NCBI RefSeq assembly: GCF_007003975.1
Contig: NZ_VFTC01000012.1
Coordinates: 112,322-176,321, forward strand
Length of the DNA stretch: 64,000 nt
Direction: 5' to 3'
Source: Mesorhizobium sp. WSM4306
GTDB taxonomy: Bacteria > Pseudomonadota > Alphaproteobacteria > Rhizobiales > Rhizobiaceae
Shown here: positions 52,403-60,689 of the stretch, one piece after another
How positions within the stretch are numbered: the first letter of the stretch is position 1
How the letters are laid out: the number at the start of each line of letters is the position of its first letter
Position numbers and translations under genes: made by a program
The notes under the pieces: generated by a model
What the model saw: the letters and a program-made list of their open reading frames with translations, nothing else
Told to the model about the DNA's origin: nothing
Database searches by the model: none

Positions 52403-53206
52403 ATGGCCAGGGTTTCGCTTCTGGGAATACCGCATGACGACAACTCGTCCTATCTCAAAGGCGCGGCCGCAGCGCCGGCCCTGATCCGGCGCGAGCTCAA
52501 AAGCGACGCGCACTCCTCGTGGAGCGAAACCGGCTTCGATGTGGCGGACAGTTTTCTCGACCATGGCGACATCGATTTCACAGCCGCCGGCGACCCGTGG
52601 GACCGGATCGAGGCCGAGGTCGGCCGCGCGCTGGACGCCGGCCATCCGCTGATCAGCCTTGGCGGCGACCATGCGATCGCCTGGCCGCTGCTGCGCGCCG
52701 TGCGTCGGCGTCACCCCAGCCTGACGATCGTCCAGATCGATGCCCATCCCGACATCTACGACGCCTATCAGGGCAACAAACGCTCGCACACCTCGTCCTT
52801 CGCGCGCATCCTGGAGGAGGGACTGGCCGACCGGCTGATCCAGATCGGCCTGCGCACGCTCAACGACGAGCTTCGTGACCAGCTCGAACGCTTCGGCGTC
52901 GAGGCGATCGAGGCGCGCCATTTCAGCGAGGATCTGCGGCTCGACCTCAAGACGCCGGTCTATCTCTCGGTCGATCTCGACGGCCTGGATCCGGCCTGTA
53001 CGCCCGGCGTGTCGCACCGCGAACCCGGTGGTCTGACAACCCGGCAAGTGATCAACCTGATCCAGAGGATCGACCAGCCCATCGTCGGCGCCGATGTCGT
53101 CGAGTACAATGTGAACCAGGACATCTCCAACCTGACGGCGCTGGTTGCTGCCAAGCTGGTCAAGGAGATCGCCGGTATGATGATCAAGACGCATGGCGCT
53201 GCTTGA
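52403..53206 (+). CDS. Ureohydrolase of the arginase/agmatinase family
   Basis: 267 residues with the binuclear Mn ligands in place: GGDHA (His90), DAHPD (Asp113, His115, Asp117) and SVDLDGLDP (Asp191, Asp193). Also seen are SHTSSFARILEEGLADRLIQ and ISLGGDH. The family hydrolyses guanidino compounds to an amine plus urea (arginase, agmatinase, guanidino-acid hydrolases). Length is short for agmatinase (about 300). It lies 108 bases after the amidohydrolase gene. The guanidino substrate is unknown; context suggests a diaminopropionate derivative. Confidence 0.9.
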   Translation: MARVSLLGIPHDDNSSYLKGAAAAPALIRRELKSDAHSSWSETGFDVADSFLDHGDIDFTAAGDPWDRIEAEVGRALDAGHPLISLGGDHAIAWPLLRAVRRRHPSLTIVQIDAHPDIYDAYQGNKRSHTSSFARILEEGLADRLIQIGLRTLNDELRDQLERFGVEAIEARHFSEDLRLDLKTPVYLSVDLDGLDPACTPGVSHREPGGLTTRQVINLIQRIDQPIVGADVVEYNVNQDISNLTALVAAKLVKEIAGMMIKTHGAA

Positions 53207-53269
53207 ATCAATCCGGCAAGGCGGCATGCCAGACGATTGTTCGCACACGCATTTTCAACAAAAGCCGCC

Positions 53270-54049
53270 ATGCCGTTGAAAGTAGCGATAGCCGGCGCGC
53301 TTGGCCGCATGGGCAGGGAAATGGCTGAAGCCGTCACGGCCGATCCGCGGTTGCAGCTCGTCGCGCGGTTCCATCGGGGGGGCAGCACCGGCAATGGTCT
53401 GGTCGAGCGTGACCAGGCATTGGCGCTTGCCGATGTCGTCATCGACTTCACCACGCCGGCGGCCTCCGTTGATCTTGCCCGGGCTTGCGCAGAGCGTGGT
53501 GGCCCGGCGCTGGTCATCGGCTCGACCGGCTTCAGCGTCGACGATCTCGCCGCCATCGCCACTGCTTCCAAGTCGGTCGCCATCGTCCGCTCCGGCAGCT
53601 ACTCGCTGGGGCTCAACCTGCTGACCGGGTTGGTCGAGCAGGCCGCGCGGACGCTGGGCGCCGACGATTGCGACATCGAAATCCAGGAAGCGCATCACCG
53701 CATGAAGGTCGATGCGCCGTCAGGCACCGCGCTGATGCTGGGTGAGGCGGCGGCGCGAGGGCGCGGCGTGATCCTCGACGATGTGGCGAGACGCGCTCGC
53801 GATGGCGTCACCGGTCCGCGCCCTGCCGACGAGATCGGCTTTGCCGTGCTGCGCGGCGGCAGCATCGTCGGCGAGCACAGTGTGGGTTTCCTCAGCCAAG
53901 GCGAGACGCTCACGCTCTCGCATTCGGCCGGTGACCGCTCGATGTTCGCGCGCGGCGCCATTGCGGCGGCACTTTGGGTGGTGGAACGTCCGCCCGGCGA
54001 ATACGACATGCGCGACGTTCTGGGGTTCGACAAAAGGGCCAGGCACTGA
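53270..54049 (+). CDS. dapB: 4-hydroxy-tetrahydrodipicolinate reductase
   Basis: From the ATG at 53270 it has 259 residues. Motifs: [20 protein letters not shown] (nucleotide binding), [29 protein letters not shown], and the active-site [20 protein letters not shown] with His and Lys. DapB reduces the dihydrodipicolinate precursor in lysine and diaminopimelate synthesis. It is on the same strand as the ureohydrolase with 63 bases between; Mesorhizobium may also have a main dapB elsewhere, so whether this copy serves lysine synthesis or a related catabolic step is open. Confidence 0.92.
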   Translation: MPLKVAIAGALGRMGREMAEAVTADPRLQLVARFHRGGSTGNGLVERDQALALADVVIDFTTPAASVDLARACAERGGPALVIGSTGFSVDDLAAIATASKSVAIVRSGSYSLGLNLLTGLVEQAARTLGADDCDIEIQEAHHRMKVDAPSGTALMLGEAAARGRGVILDDVARRARDGVTGPRPADEIGFAVLRGGSIVGEHSVGFLSQGETLTLSHSAGDRSMFARGAIAAALWVVERPPGEYDMRDVLGFDKRARH

Positions 54050-54370
54050 CCCTGCCAATCCCTTGCAAGACTGCGGTTGTCGCTGTTTTCCCGCCATCGA
54101 CGCACTGTATCGTGATCGATGAACGCCGGCACAGCGATTGGTCGCGCCATATAGCAAGTGCTATAATTTAACTATCTGATATCACGATAGAAAATTGCAA
54201 CCGCCAAGTCATTCGGCGGATTTCAAGATCGAACTGAACGGTTCGGTTCGCACATTTTAGTGATTGGAAATGGCAGCAAGGCAGACCCATTTCGGAGTGG
54301 TCCGAGCGACGCGAATTCCTCCCAAGGCACGCCACTAGACGGACAGGACTGAAAATCTGGAGTACCTGAA
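54050..54370. other. Intergenic interval before the DUF680-like genes
   Basis: About 320 bases. The central part (54150-54260) is AT-rich and would hold the promoter of the small-protein gene at 54371. I see no gene, terminator or strong repeat in it. Confidence 0.4.
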
Positions 54371-54604
54371 ATGACCAAGATCGCTCTTACCGCTGCTGCC
54401 CTCCTCGTTGTCACCGGCACCGCTTTCGCAGGCAGCGACCACTACGGCTCTGACGGTGTCAACCAGCCCGCCGTGACCGCTCCGGCCGGCAACATCGACC
54501 ACAGCTATACGGCCTCGATCGGCAAGCCGGCCACCTTCGGCGGCTTCACGATCAAGCCGGACTCGAACCAGCCGCAATCCGGCCAGGGCATCTGGGGCCG
54601 TTGA
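54371..54604 (+). CDS. DUF680-like small exported protein
   Basis: 77 residues with a signal peptide (MTKIALTAAALLVVTGTAFA). The mature chain, GSDHYGSDGVNQPAVTAPAG, then NIDHSYTASIGKPATFGGFT, matches what I recall of DUF680, a small-protein family described from Mesorhizobium. Its role is unknown; the mature part is mostly disordered. A second, shorter member is at 54910, and a good terminator separates them. Confidence 0.8.
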   Translation: MTKIALTAAALLVVTGTAFAGSDHYGSDGVNQPAVTAPAGNIDHSYTASIGKPATFGGFTIKPDSNQPQSGQGIWGR

Positions 54605-54629
54605 TTTCTACCAAATCGTCGACCACAAC

Positions 54630-54663
54630 GAGCGGTGGGCTTGGCCCGCCGCTCTTGTTTTTT
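54630..54663 (+). terminator. Terminator after the DUF680-like gene
   Basis: GAGCGGTGGGC, loop TTG, GCCCGCCGCTC form an 11-bp stem with one G-T pair, followed by TTGTTTTTTG. Confidence 0.88.
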
Positions 54664-54909
54664 GTGCAGCCGGCTTGGGTTCCGCGCGGTCTGAATCAAC
54701 TCGGCAGCAATCTATTCTATCTTCTTGTTTGCACGGCATCTTTGTAGACCGAGCTTGGCGATCCTCGTTCGCGGCCAGCCCGTTTCTGCCCCGAAAATTC
54801 GAGAAAAAAGCGCGGCGTCGGGGAATAAAGCCTCGCCGCTGAAGGTTCGTGGCGGGAGCGGGGCCATCCTCCCAAGGCGCCGTTTGACCGACAAACAAGG
54901 AACGATGAA

Positions 54910-55059
54910 ATGAGCAAGATCACTTTCGCGGCAGTTGCCGTCCTGATGGCGACAGGCGCAGCCTTTACGGCTTCGATCCGGAAGCCTGTTCAGTCGGCTC
55001 AGCCGATTCAGGAACCGGTCAGGCCGGGCAGTGACCGCCACCGTTTCGGCAACCACTGA
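54910..55059 (+). CDS. Second DUF680-like small exported protein
   Basis: 49 residues: MSKITFAAVAVLMATGAAFT, a signal sequence very like that of the upstream gene (M-S/T-K-I, then VAVLMATGAAF against AALLVVTGTAF), then a short Pro/Gln/Arg tail ending SDRHRFGNH. AAGGA lies upstream. The mature part is much shorter than in the first copy, so it is a divergent or shrunken paralogue. A GC-rich stem (about 55079-55108) follows. Confidence 0.6.
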   Translation: MSKITFAAVAVLMATGAAFTASIRKPVQSAQPIQEPVRPGSDRHRFGNH

Positions 55060-55132
55060 GCGCTTTGTCTAAAAGCCAGGAGCGGCGGCTGGGGCCCGCG
55101 CTTTTGTTGTTAGGCACCGGCGACGCGAAGGA

Positions 55133-55162
55133 GCCAATCTACTCCTTGTGGGGGAGATTGGC
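55133..55162. repeat. Short degenerate copy of the intergenic inverted element
   Basis: GCCAATCT and AGATTGGC flank ACTCCTTGTGGGGG. It matches the left part of the element at 57615 (CGCCAATCTCCCCCCTTGTG) and lies just past the end of the phosphatase gene. Confidence 0.6.
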
Positions 55163-55172
55163 AGTTTTGCCG

Positions 55173-55688
55173 TCAGCCCAAATCCTTCGGCCTGATGCAA
55201 TGCGTCAACCGGGCTGTGCCGAAGGCGAGGTATGCCCAGTCATCGTCGACGACAAAGCGGGCAAGGGCGCCGGTCGAGAATTTCTCTTCAAGCTTCCTGC
55301 GAGCCCGGGCATCCGATCGCGGACCGGCAAGCCGGCGCGCCAAATCCTCCAGGCCGGGATTATGGCCAAGCACCAGGACGCAGCCAGCCGACGCCGTTGC
55401 CTGTTGCACCTCGGCCAGAATGTCGCCAGCTGTGGCGCCGAAGAGCCCCTCGGCAAACTTCACAGGCACGCGCGCCGGCAGTTCGGCCGAGACCAGCCGC
55501 CATGTCTCCCGCGTGCGCAGCGCCGGTGACACCAGCGCCAGATTGGGCAGCCAGCCGCGCTTGGCCAGTTCGCGCCCCATCCGCGGCGCAGCCTTCAGCC
55601 CGCGCGGGGCAAGCGGCCGGTCGAAATCAGCAAGCGCCGGATCGTCCCAGCTCGACTTGGCGTGGCGCAGCAGGAGTAGCTGGTTCAT
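55173..55688 (-). CDS. SixA-type histidine phosphatase
   Basis: 171 residues starting MNQLLLLRHAKSSWDDPALA: the RHG-like Arg-His pair of the histidine phosphatase superfamily, followed by DRPLAPRGLKAAPRMGREL, SPALRTRETW and LVLGHNPGLEDLARRL with the second catalytic His. Length and LRHAKSSW match SixA, which removes phosphate from phosphohistidine in phosphorelay or PTS proteins. The target here is unknown. It is on the same strand as purM-purN upstream, 28 bases away. Confidence 0.88.
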   Translation of the reverse strand: MNQLLLLRHAKSSWDDPALADFDRPLAPRGLKAAPRMGRELAKRGWLPNLALVSPALRTRETWRLVSAELPARVPVKFAEGLFGATAGDILAEVQQATASAGCVLVLGHNPGLEDLARRLAGPRSDARARRKLEEKFSTGALARFVVDDDWAYLAFGTARLTHCIRPKDLG

Positions 55689-55716
55689 AGGTTCGGCTCG
55701 TTGTGGGTCTAGGCCC

Positions 55717-56424
55717 TCAAGGCGTGATCCGCGCCAGATGCTCGAGGTCGCGTTCCTCGCGTAGCGGGTCAGGCGCCATCACCACAGACGTTCCGTTTTC
55801 GGCGTCGTCGGCAAAGTGCGCAAGCACGGTGCGGCCGCCTTCCATGCGCGCCTTGCCGTCGGCGACCAGGCCGAGCGCCAGCGCATAGAGCCGGTGTTCG
55901 GCCTTCAGCACGCGGGCGGCAAGTGTGTCCTCATTGTCGCCGACCATCACCGGCACCGCGGCTTGCGCTATGATCGGGCCGTCATCCATCTCGGGCGTGA
56001 CGAAATGCACCGTGCAGCCATGGATGCGCATGCCGGCCCGCAAGGCGCGCGCATGCGTGTCGAGCCCCTTGAAGGCCGGTAGCAGGGCAGGGTGGATGTT
56101 GAGCATGCGCCCCTGCCATTTCTCGACCAGGCCGCGCGAAAGGATGCGCAGATAGCCGGCCAGCGCCACGATCTCGGCATTGAAGGCAATCAGCGCGGCG
56201 TCGATCGCCGCATCATGGGCGTCCTTACTGGTATGGTCGGCGCGCACAATGACCTTGGTCGGGATGCCGCGCGCTGCCGCGATGCCGAGGCCGGCAGCGT
56301 TGGCCCGGTCGGAGATGACGCCGACGATTTCGGCCGGATAGGCCGGATCGCTCGCCGCCGCGATCAGCGCCGTCATGTTGGAGCCGCGTCCCGAGATCAA
56401 GACAACCGTGCGTTTCCTGCTCAT
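55717..56424 (-). CDS. purN: Phosphoribosylglycinamide formyltransferase
   Basis: 235 residues with [49 protein letters not shown] and [20 protein letters not shown], containing the catalytic Asn, His and Asp (N-I-H and D-D-G). It uses 10-formyl-THF to formylate GAR, step three of purine synthesis. The start overlaps the purM stop by four bases. A roughly 25-residue C-terminal tail goes beyond the E. coli enzyme. Confidence 0.96.
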   Translation of the reverse strand: MSRKRTVVLISGRGSNMTALIAAASDPAYPAEIVGVISDRANAAGLGIAAARGIPTKVIVRADHTSKDAHDAAIDAALIAFNAEIVALAGYLRILSRGLVEKWQGRMLNIHPALLPAFKGLDTHARALRAGMRIHGCTVHFVTPEMDDGPIIAQAAVPVMVGDNEDTLAARVLKAEHRLYALALGLVADGKARMEGGRTVLAHFADDAENGTSVVMAPDPLREERDLEHLARITP

Positions 56425-57500
56425 AGGCCGATCGAGCCCCGATAGATGACGCCGGCGTCGCGGCGCGGTACGATGCGGCCGATCGGCGTCACCGCCTCGC
56501 CGGCCTCCTGCAGCACGGCGGCGACTTGCGCGGCCTGGCCGGAGGCGACGACGAGGATCATGCCGACGCCGCAGTTGAAGGTGCGCATCATCTCTTCCGG
56601 CGCCACGCCGCCGGTTTTCGCCAGCCAGGAAAAGACCGGCGGCACATCGATGGCATTGAGGTCGAGCTCGGCGGAGAAATCCTTCGGCAGCACGCGTGGG
56701 ATGTTTTCGGGGAAGCCGCCGCCGGTGATGTGGGCGAGCGCCTTGATGCCATGCGTGTTGCGGATCGCCTTGAGGATCGACTTCACATAGATGCGCGTCG
56801 GCTCGAGCAGCGCCTCGGCCAGCGTCGCCTCATCGTTGAACGGCGCTGGATCGCTCCAGGCAAGGCCGCTGACGCCAACGATGCGGCGCACCAGCGAAAA
56901 GCCGTTGGAATGCAGGCCCGAGGAAGCCAGACCCAGCAGCACGTCGCCCTCGACAATATCGTCGGTCGGCAGCAGCTGGCCGCGTTCGGCCGCGCCCACG
57001 GCGAAACCGGCAAGGTCGTAGTCCTTGTCGTGATACATGCCGGGCATTTCGGCCGTCTCGCCGCCGATCAGCGCGCAGCCGGCCTGACGGCAGCCTGTTG
57101 CGATGCCGCCGACGATTGCCGCCCCCTGGTCGGGGTCGAGCTTGCCGGTGGCGAAATAGTCGAGGAAGAACAGCGGCTCCGCCCCTTGTACGACAATGTC
57201 GTTGACGCACATGGCGACGAGGTCGATGCCTATCGTGTCATGTTTGCCGGCGTCGATGGCGATCTTGAGCTTGGTGCCGACGCCGTCATTGGCGGCAACC
57301 AGCACCGGGTCCGTGAAGCCTGCGGCCTTGAGGTCGAACAGGCCGCCAAAGCCGCCGATCTCGCCATCGGCGCCCGGCCGGCGCGTCGCGCGCACCAGCG
57401 GCTTGATCTTCTCGACCATGAGGTTGCCGGCATCGATGTCGACACCCGCCTCGGCATAGGTGAGCCCGTTCTTGCGCTTGGCCTTGTCGCCTTTGCTCAT
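56421..57500 (-). CDS. purM: Phosphoribosylformylglycinamidine cyclo-ligase
   Basis: Start at 57500 (AGGGA ten bases upstream), 359 residues: [95 protein letters not shown] and [16 protein letters not shown]. These are the PurM ATP-binding and active-site blocks. It closes the imidazole ring to give AIR. A longer in-frame start at 57611 is not supported. It is the first gene of purM-purN. Confidence 0.96.
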   Translation of the reverse strand: MSKGDKAKRKNGLTYAEAGVDIDAGNLMVEKIKPLVRATRRPGADGEIGGFGGLFDLKAAGFTDPVLVAANDGVGTKLKIAIDAGKHDTIGIDLVAMCVNDIVVQGAEPLFFLDYFATGKLDPDQGAAIVGGIATGCRQAGCALIGGETAEMPGMYHDKDYDLAGFAVGAAERGQLLPTDDIVEGDVLLGLASSGLHSNGFSLVRRIVGVSGLAWSDPAPFNDEATLAEALLEPTRIYVKSILKAIRNTHGIKALAHITGGGFPENIPRVLPKDFSAELDLNAIDVPPVFSWLAKTGGVAPEEMMRTFNCGVGMILVVASGQAAQVAAVLQEAGEAVTPIGRIVPRRDAGVIYRGSIGL

Positions 57501-57614
57501 CGTCGGCGCATCCCTGTTTCCCTTGCGGGCTCTTCGCATGAATGGTTTCGGGGGGCAAGGATGACGACCGTTCCCACCGATAAAACCGTGGAAAGTGCGT
57601 GAGGCGCCCAAGCC

Positions 57615-57664
57615 GCCAATCTCCCCCCTTGTGGGGAAATGTCCGGCAGGACAGAGGGGGGTGT
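57615..57664. repeat. Intergenic inverted element, left copy
   Basis: CGCCAATCTCCCCCCTTGTG, then GGGAAATGTCCGGCAGGACAG and AGGGGGGTG. It is internally palindromic (CCCC/GGGG and GTCC-GGCA-GGAC). The right copy is its inverse complement with few changes. I recall such sequences between many Mesorhizobium genes. Confidence 0.8.
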
Positions 57665-57674
57665 GAAGGATCGC

Positions 57675-57702
57675 GACGTTAATGTCGTGACGTTAATGTC
57701 GT
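57675..57702. repeat. Tandem 14-bp repeat
   Basis: GACGTTAATGTCGT occurs twice in direct succession (57675-57688, 57689-57702). Each unit is nearly palindromic (GACGTTAATGTC). Confidence 0.9.
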
Positions 57703-57760
57703 ATTGTCTGCGACAGGGGCTGAAAGCGGGCAGAGAGCAATTGCGAGGCTGGTGGGACAG

Positions 57761-57807
57761 CACCCCCCCTCTGGCCTGCCGGCCATCTCCCCCGCAAGGG
57801 GGGAGAT
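57761..57807. repeat. Intergenic inverted element, right copy
   Basis: CACCCCCCCTCTGGCCTGCC, then GGCCATCTCCCCCGCAAGGG and GGGAGAT. Its inverse complement aligns with the left copy at 57615-57664 with a few differences. Confidence 0.8.
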
Positions 57808-57874
57808 CAGCAGCGTCTCCCTTGCGCGTCCCTCCGATCCCACTCATGTATCTCTCGACAAGCCACATCGAGAC

Positions 57875-58438
57875 ATGCCTTTGACCATTCCCAACCTGAT
57901 CACCATCATGCGCTTCGTGCTGGTCCCGGCGGTGGTGCTGGCAATGCTCAACATGCGCTGGGACTGGGCCTTTGCCGGCTTTCTCGTTGCCGGCATTTCA
58001 GATGGCGTCGACGGCTTCATCGCTCGCCGATTCAACCAGCAATCCAAACTCGGCGCCTATCTCGACCCGATGGCCGATAAGGTGCTGCTGGTCTCGGTGT
58101 TCGTGGTCATGGGCTTCATCGGGCAGTTGCCGCTGTGGCTGGTGGTGACCATGGTGTCGCGCGATGCGCTGATCATCTGCGCCGTGCTTTTGTCCACCGT
58201 CATGGCGCATCCGGTCGAGATGAAGCCGCTTTACGTGTCGAAGGCCAACACCGCCGCCCAGATCGTGCTGGCGGCCGTGGTGCTGGGCGAACTTGCCTTT
58301 TCGATCCACCTCGACCCGCTCAGACCCGCGCTCATAATCCTGTCCGGGGTCTTGACCGTGGCTTCGGCCGCGGCCTATCTCGTGGCTTGGCTGAGACATA
58401 TGAGCGGCTATGGCGAAGGCTCCACCCCGGGCACCTGA
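57875..58438 (+). CDS. CDP-alcohol phosphatidyltransferase family protein (second PgsA-like)
   Basis: 187 residues from the ATG at 57875. IPNLITIMRFVLVPAVVLAM opens the protein and SDGVDGFIARRFNQQSKLGA YLDPMADK is the full CDP-alcohol motif. Five or six membrane helices follow. It is a paralogue of pgsA at 25006 (same N-L-(I/L)-T start and D-x2-DG-x2-AR). It could be a second PG-phosphate synthase or a cardiolipin synthase of the CDP-DAG type; sequence alone does not decide. It overlaps the next gene by 29 bases. Confidence 0.85.
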   Translation: MPLTIPNLITIMRFVLVPAVVLAMLNMRWDWAFAGFLVAGISDGVDGFIARRFNQQSKLGAYLDPMADKVLLVSVFVVMGFIGQLPLWLVVTMVSRDALIICAVLLSTVMAHPVEMKPLYVSKANTAAQIVLAAVVLGELAFSIHLDPLRPALIILSGVLTVASAAAYLVAWLRHMSGYGEGSTPGT

Positions 58439-59615
58439 CCAAGGATCCATCGAAGCGGCGGCCGAGGCCGCGGCGGCAGGCGAAGCTGCGTCCGTGGCAT
58501 TCCGACGCCAGATTTTCTTCTGGCTGGGAACCGCCCTGTTCCTGGCGCTGTTCCTCTATATCTTCTCCGGCATCCTGTTGCCGTTCGTCGCCGGCATGGT
58601 GCTGGCCTATTTCCTCGATCCGGTCGCCGACCGGCTACAGCGCCTCGGGCTTTCCCGGCTGATAGCGACGGTGGTCATTCTGATTGCCTTCATCGTTATC
58701 CTGGTGCTGGCCTTGGTCATCCTGGTTCCGGTGCTGGCGACCCAGATGGCTGATTTCGCCGGCAAGCTGCCGGAATATCTGACCCGGCTGCAGGCGCTGA
58801 TCACCAGCTTCGACCCTAAATGGCTGGAGCAGAAATTCGGCGTCAACGCCAATGGCCTGCGCGACGGGCTGAACTCGTTGCTCACCTCGGGCTTCGGCCT
58901 GTTGAGCACCGTCTTCATCTCGATCTGGAGTTCGGGCGTGGCGCTGGTTTCGGTCGTCAGCCTATTCGTGGTCACCCCGGTCGTAGCCTTCTACATGCTG
59001 CTCGACTGGGACCGCATGGTGGCGGTCGTCGACAGCTGGGTACCGCGCGACTATGTCGGAACGGTCAGGACGATTTCCAGGGACATCAACACCGCGACCG
59101 CCGGCTTCGTGCGCGGCCAGGGCACGCTGTGCCTGGTGCTCGGCGCCATGTACGCCACCGGCCTGACGCTGACCGGGTTGAATTTCGCCATCCTCATCGG
59201 CTTGTTCGCCGGGCTGATCTCCTTCATTCCCTATGTCGGCTCGCTGACCGGCCTGGTGCTGGCCGTCGGCGTCGCCTTCGTCCAGTTCTGGCCGGACTGG
59301 ACCATGGTGGCGGCGGTCGCCGGCGTGTTCTTCGTCGGCCAGTTCATCGAGGGCAATATCCTGCAGCCCAGGCTGGTCGGCAAAAGCGTCGGTCTGCATC
59401 CGGTCTGGCTGATGTTCGCGCTGTTTGCCTTCGGCGCCCTTTTCGGCTTCGTTGGCCTCCTGATTGCTGTGCCGGCCTCGGCCGCGGTTGCCGTGCTGGT
59501 GCGCTTTGCCATTGCCCGCTATCTCGAATCGCCGCTCTACAAGGGACACTCGACCGAGCCCGTCCCGCCGCTGCCTGCCGATCGCGGCGGCAGTCACCGG
59601 ACGCGGCGCGGCTGA
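58410..59615 (+). CDS. AI-2E family transporter (PerM-like)
   Basis: 401 residues with about eight membrane helices, for example FFWLGTALFLALFLYIFSGI, LIATVVILIAFIVILVLALV and VGLLIAVPASAAVAVLVRFA. PFVAGMVLAYFLDPVADRLQ near residue 65 and GNILQPRLVGKSVGLHPVWL near residue 315 are signatures of the family once called UPF0118. Members include the E. coli TqsA exporter and Na+/H+ antiporters, so AI-2 is not a safe substrate. It begins inside the phosphatidyltransferase end and is followed one base later by hdaA, an order I recall as conserved. Confidence 0.92.
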   Translation: MAKAPPRAPDQGSIEAAAEAAAAGEAASVAFRRQIFFWLGTALFLALFLYIFSGILLPFVAGMVLAYFLDPVADRLQRLGLSRLIATVVILIAFIVILVLALVILVPVLATQMADFAGKLPEYLTRLQALITSFDPKWLEQKFGVNANGLRDGLNSLLTSGFGLLSTVFISIWSSGVALVSVVSLFVVTPVVAFYMLLDWDRMVAVVDSWVPRDYVGTVRTISRDINTATAGFVRGQGTLCLVLGAMYATGLTLTGLNFAILIGLFAGLISFIPYVGSLTGLVLAVGVAFVQFWPDWTMVAAVAGVFFVGQFIEGNILQPRLVGKSVGLHPVWLMFALFAFGALFGFVGLLIAVPASAAVAVLVRFAIARYLESPLYKGHSTEPVPPLPADRGGSHRTRRG

Positions 59616-59616
59616 C

Positions 59617-60321
59617 GTGGCCGACCAGAGAACTGAACCGCCGCGCCAGCTACCGCTCGATCTCGGCCACGGAACCGGCTATTCGCGCGACGAACTGGTG
59701 GTGTCGGCCACCAACCGCGAGGCGGCGGCCCTGGTCGACCGCTGGCCGGACTGGCCATCGCCGGTGATCGTTCTGGCCGGGCCGGCCGGCTCCGGCAAGA
59801 CACATCTGGGCTCGATCTGGCAGGCGCGGGCCAACGCAGTGGCGGTCGATGCCCTGCGCATCGGCAATGCCATCGCCGGGCTCGGCGGCAGGCCGGCGCT
59901 GATCGACGATGTCGACAAGACAGCGATCGACGAGGCGGGCCTTTTTCATCTCATCAATGAAGTGCGCGGCGCCGGGTCCACCTTGCTGTTGACGGCGCGG
60001 CGCTTCCCCGCCGCCTGGGGGGTAACGCTGCCCGATCTCGCCTCACGGCTGAAAGCAGCGGCAACCGTCGAAATCCACGAACCCGACGACCTGCTTCTGG
60101 CCGGCGTCATCACCAAATTGTTTGCCGACCGCCAGGTCGAGGTCGAGCCGCATGTCATCCAATATCTGGTGCGGCGCATCGAGCGCTCGCTGGCCACCGC
60201 CATGCGCGTGGTCGAACGGCTGGATCGCACCGCGCTCGAACGCAAGACGCCCATTACAAGGGCACTCGCCGCCGAGATCGTCAGTGCGATGGACGAAGGG
60301 CAGGGCGAGTTCGAAATTTAG
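59617..60321 (+). CDS. hdaA: DnaA-homologous regulator HdaA (Hda-like)
   Basis: 234 residues from a GTG at 59617. An N-terminal sliding-clamp-binding motif QLPLDL (residues 11-16) precedes the AAA+ core: VIVLAGPAGSGKTHLGSIWQ (Walker A), ALIDDVDKT (Walker B), STLLLTARRFPAAWGV (sensor 1) and LASRLKAAATVEI (arginine finger region). It is short and lacks the DnaA DNA-binding domain IV. With the clamp it promotes hydrolysis of DnaA-ATP after initiation, so limiting re-replication. It directly follows the transporter gene. Confidence 0.9.
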   Translation: MADQRTEPPRQLPLDLGHGTGYSRDELVVSATNREAAALVDRWPDWPSPVIVLAGPAGSGKTHLGSIWQARANAVAVDALRIGNAIAGLGGRPALIDDVDKTAIDEAGLFHLINEVRGAGSTLLLTARRFPAAWGVTLPDLASRLKAAATVEIHEPDDLLLAGVITKLFADRQVEVEPHVIQYLVRRIERSLATAMRVVERLDRTALERKTPITRALAAEIVSAMDEGQGEFEI

Positions 60322-60397
60322 ACCTGCAATCCTGCGATGAGGATTGTGTCGCCCCGCGCTTTCTCAAATATGGAAAGTGACGTCATGTGTCACAATA

Positions 60398-60434
60398 TGA
60401 TATCAATCCAGTCAATGACATCGGAGTGATATCA
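60398..60434 (+). promoter_or_regulatory. Paired TGATATCA sites before the antitoxin gene
   Basis: The perfect 8-bp palindrome TGATATCA occurs at 60398-60405 and 60427-60434, 29 bases apart, the second touching the antitoxin start codon. Such pairs fit binding by a ribbon-helix-helix antitoxin in an autoregulated operon. Confidence 0.65.
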
Positions 60435-60689
60435 ATGCCAGCAGTGACCGTTCGAAATCTTCCGGAAGAAACCCACCGCGCCTTGCGTGTACGGGCTGCC
60501 TTGCACGGTCGCAGCACCGAGGCCGAGATTCGCGACATCCTGGAAAAAGCGGTGCGGCCGGATGGGCGTGTGAAACTCGGCTCCGCTCTGGCCGACATTG
60601 CCCGCCGCGCCGGGCTGACAAATGAAGACGTGGAGGCCCTGGAGCAGGCTCGCGACACGGTGCCGGCCGAACCGCTGGGGTTCGAATGA
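60435..60689 (+). CDS. FitA-like ribbon-helix-helix antitoxin
   Basis: 84 residues: VTVRNLPEETHRALRVRAAL, HGRSTEAEIRDILEKAV, the ribbon-helix-helix fold as in FitA/VapB. The beta-strand residues TVRN would contact DNA. The remaining tail (GSALADIARRAGLTNEDVEA) binds and blocks the toxin. ATG at 60435 with GGAG ten bases upstream; the stop overlaps the toxin start by four bases (ATGA). A pair of palindromes covers the promoter. Confidence 0.9.
   Translation: MPAVTVRNLPEETHRALRVRAALHGRSTEAEIRDILEKAVRPDGRVKLGSALADIARRAGLTNEDVEALEQARDTVPAEPLGFE

Larger units (their letters stand above)
57501..57874. other. Repeat-bearing divergent promoter interval
   Basis: The 374 bases between purM and the phosphatidyltransferase gene contain two inverted copies of a roughly 47-bp element (57615-57664 and 57761-57807) and a 14-bp tandem repeat between them. 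The purM promoter must lie near the left end and that of the right-hand operon either in or beyond the repeats. Confidence 0.6.
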
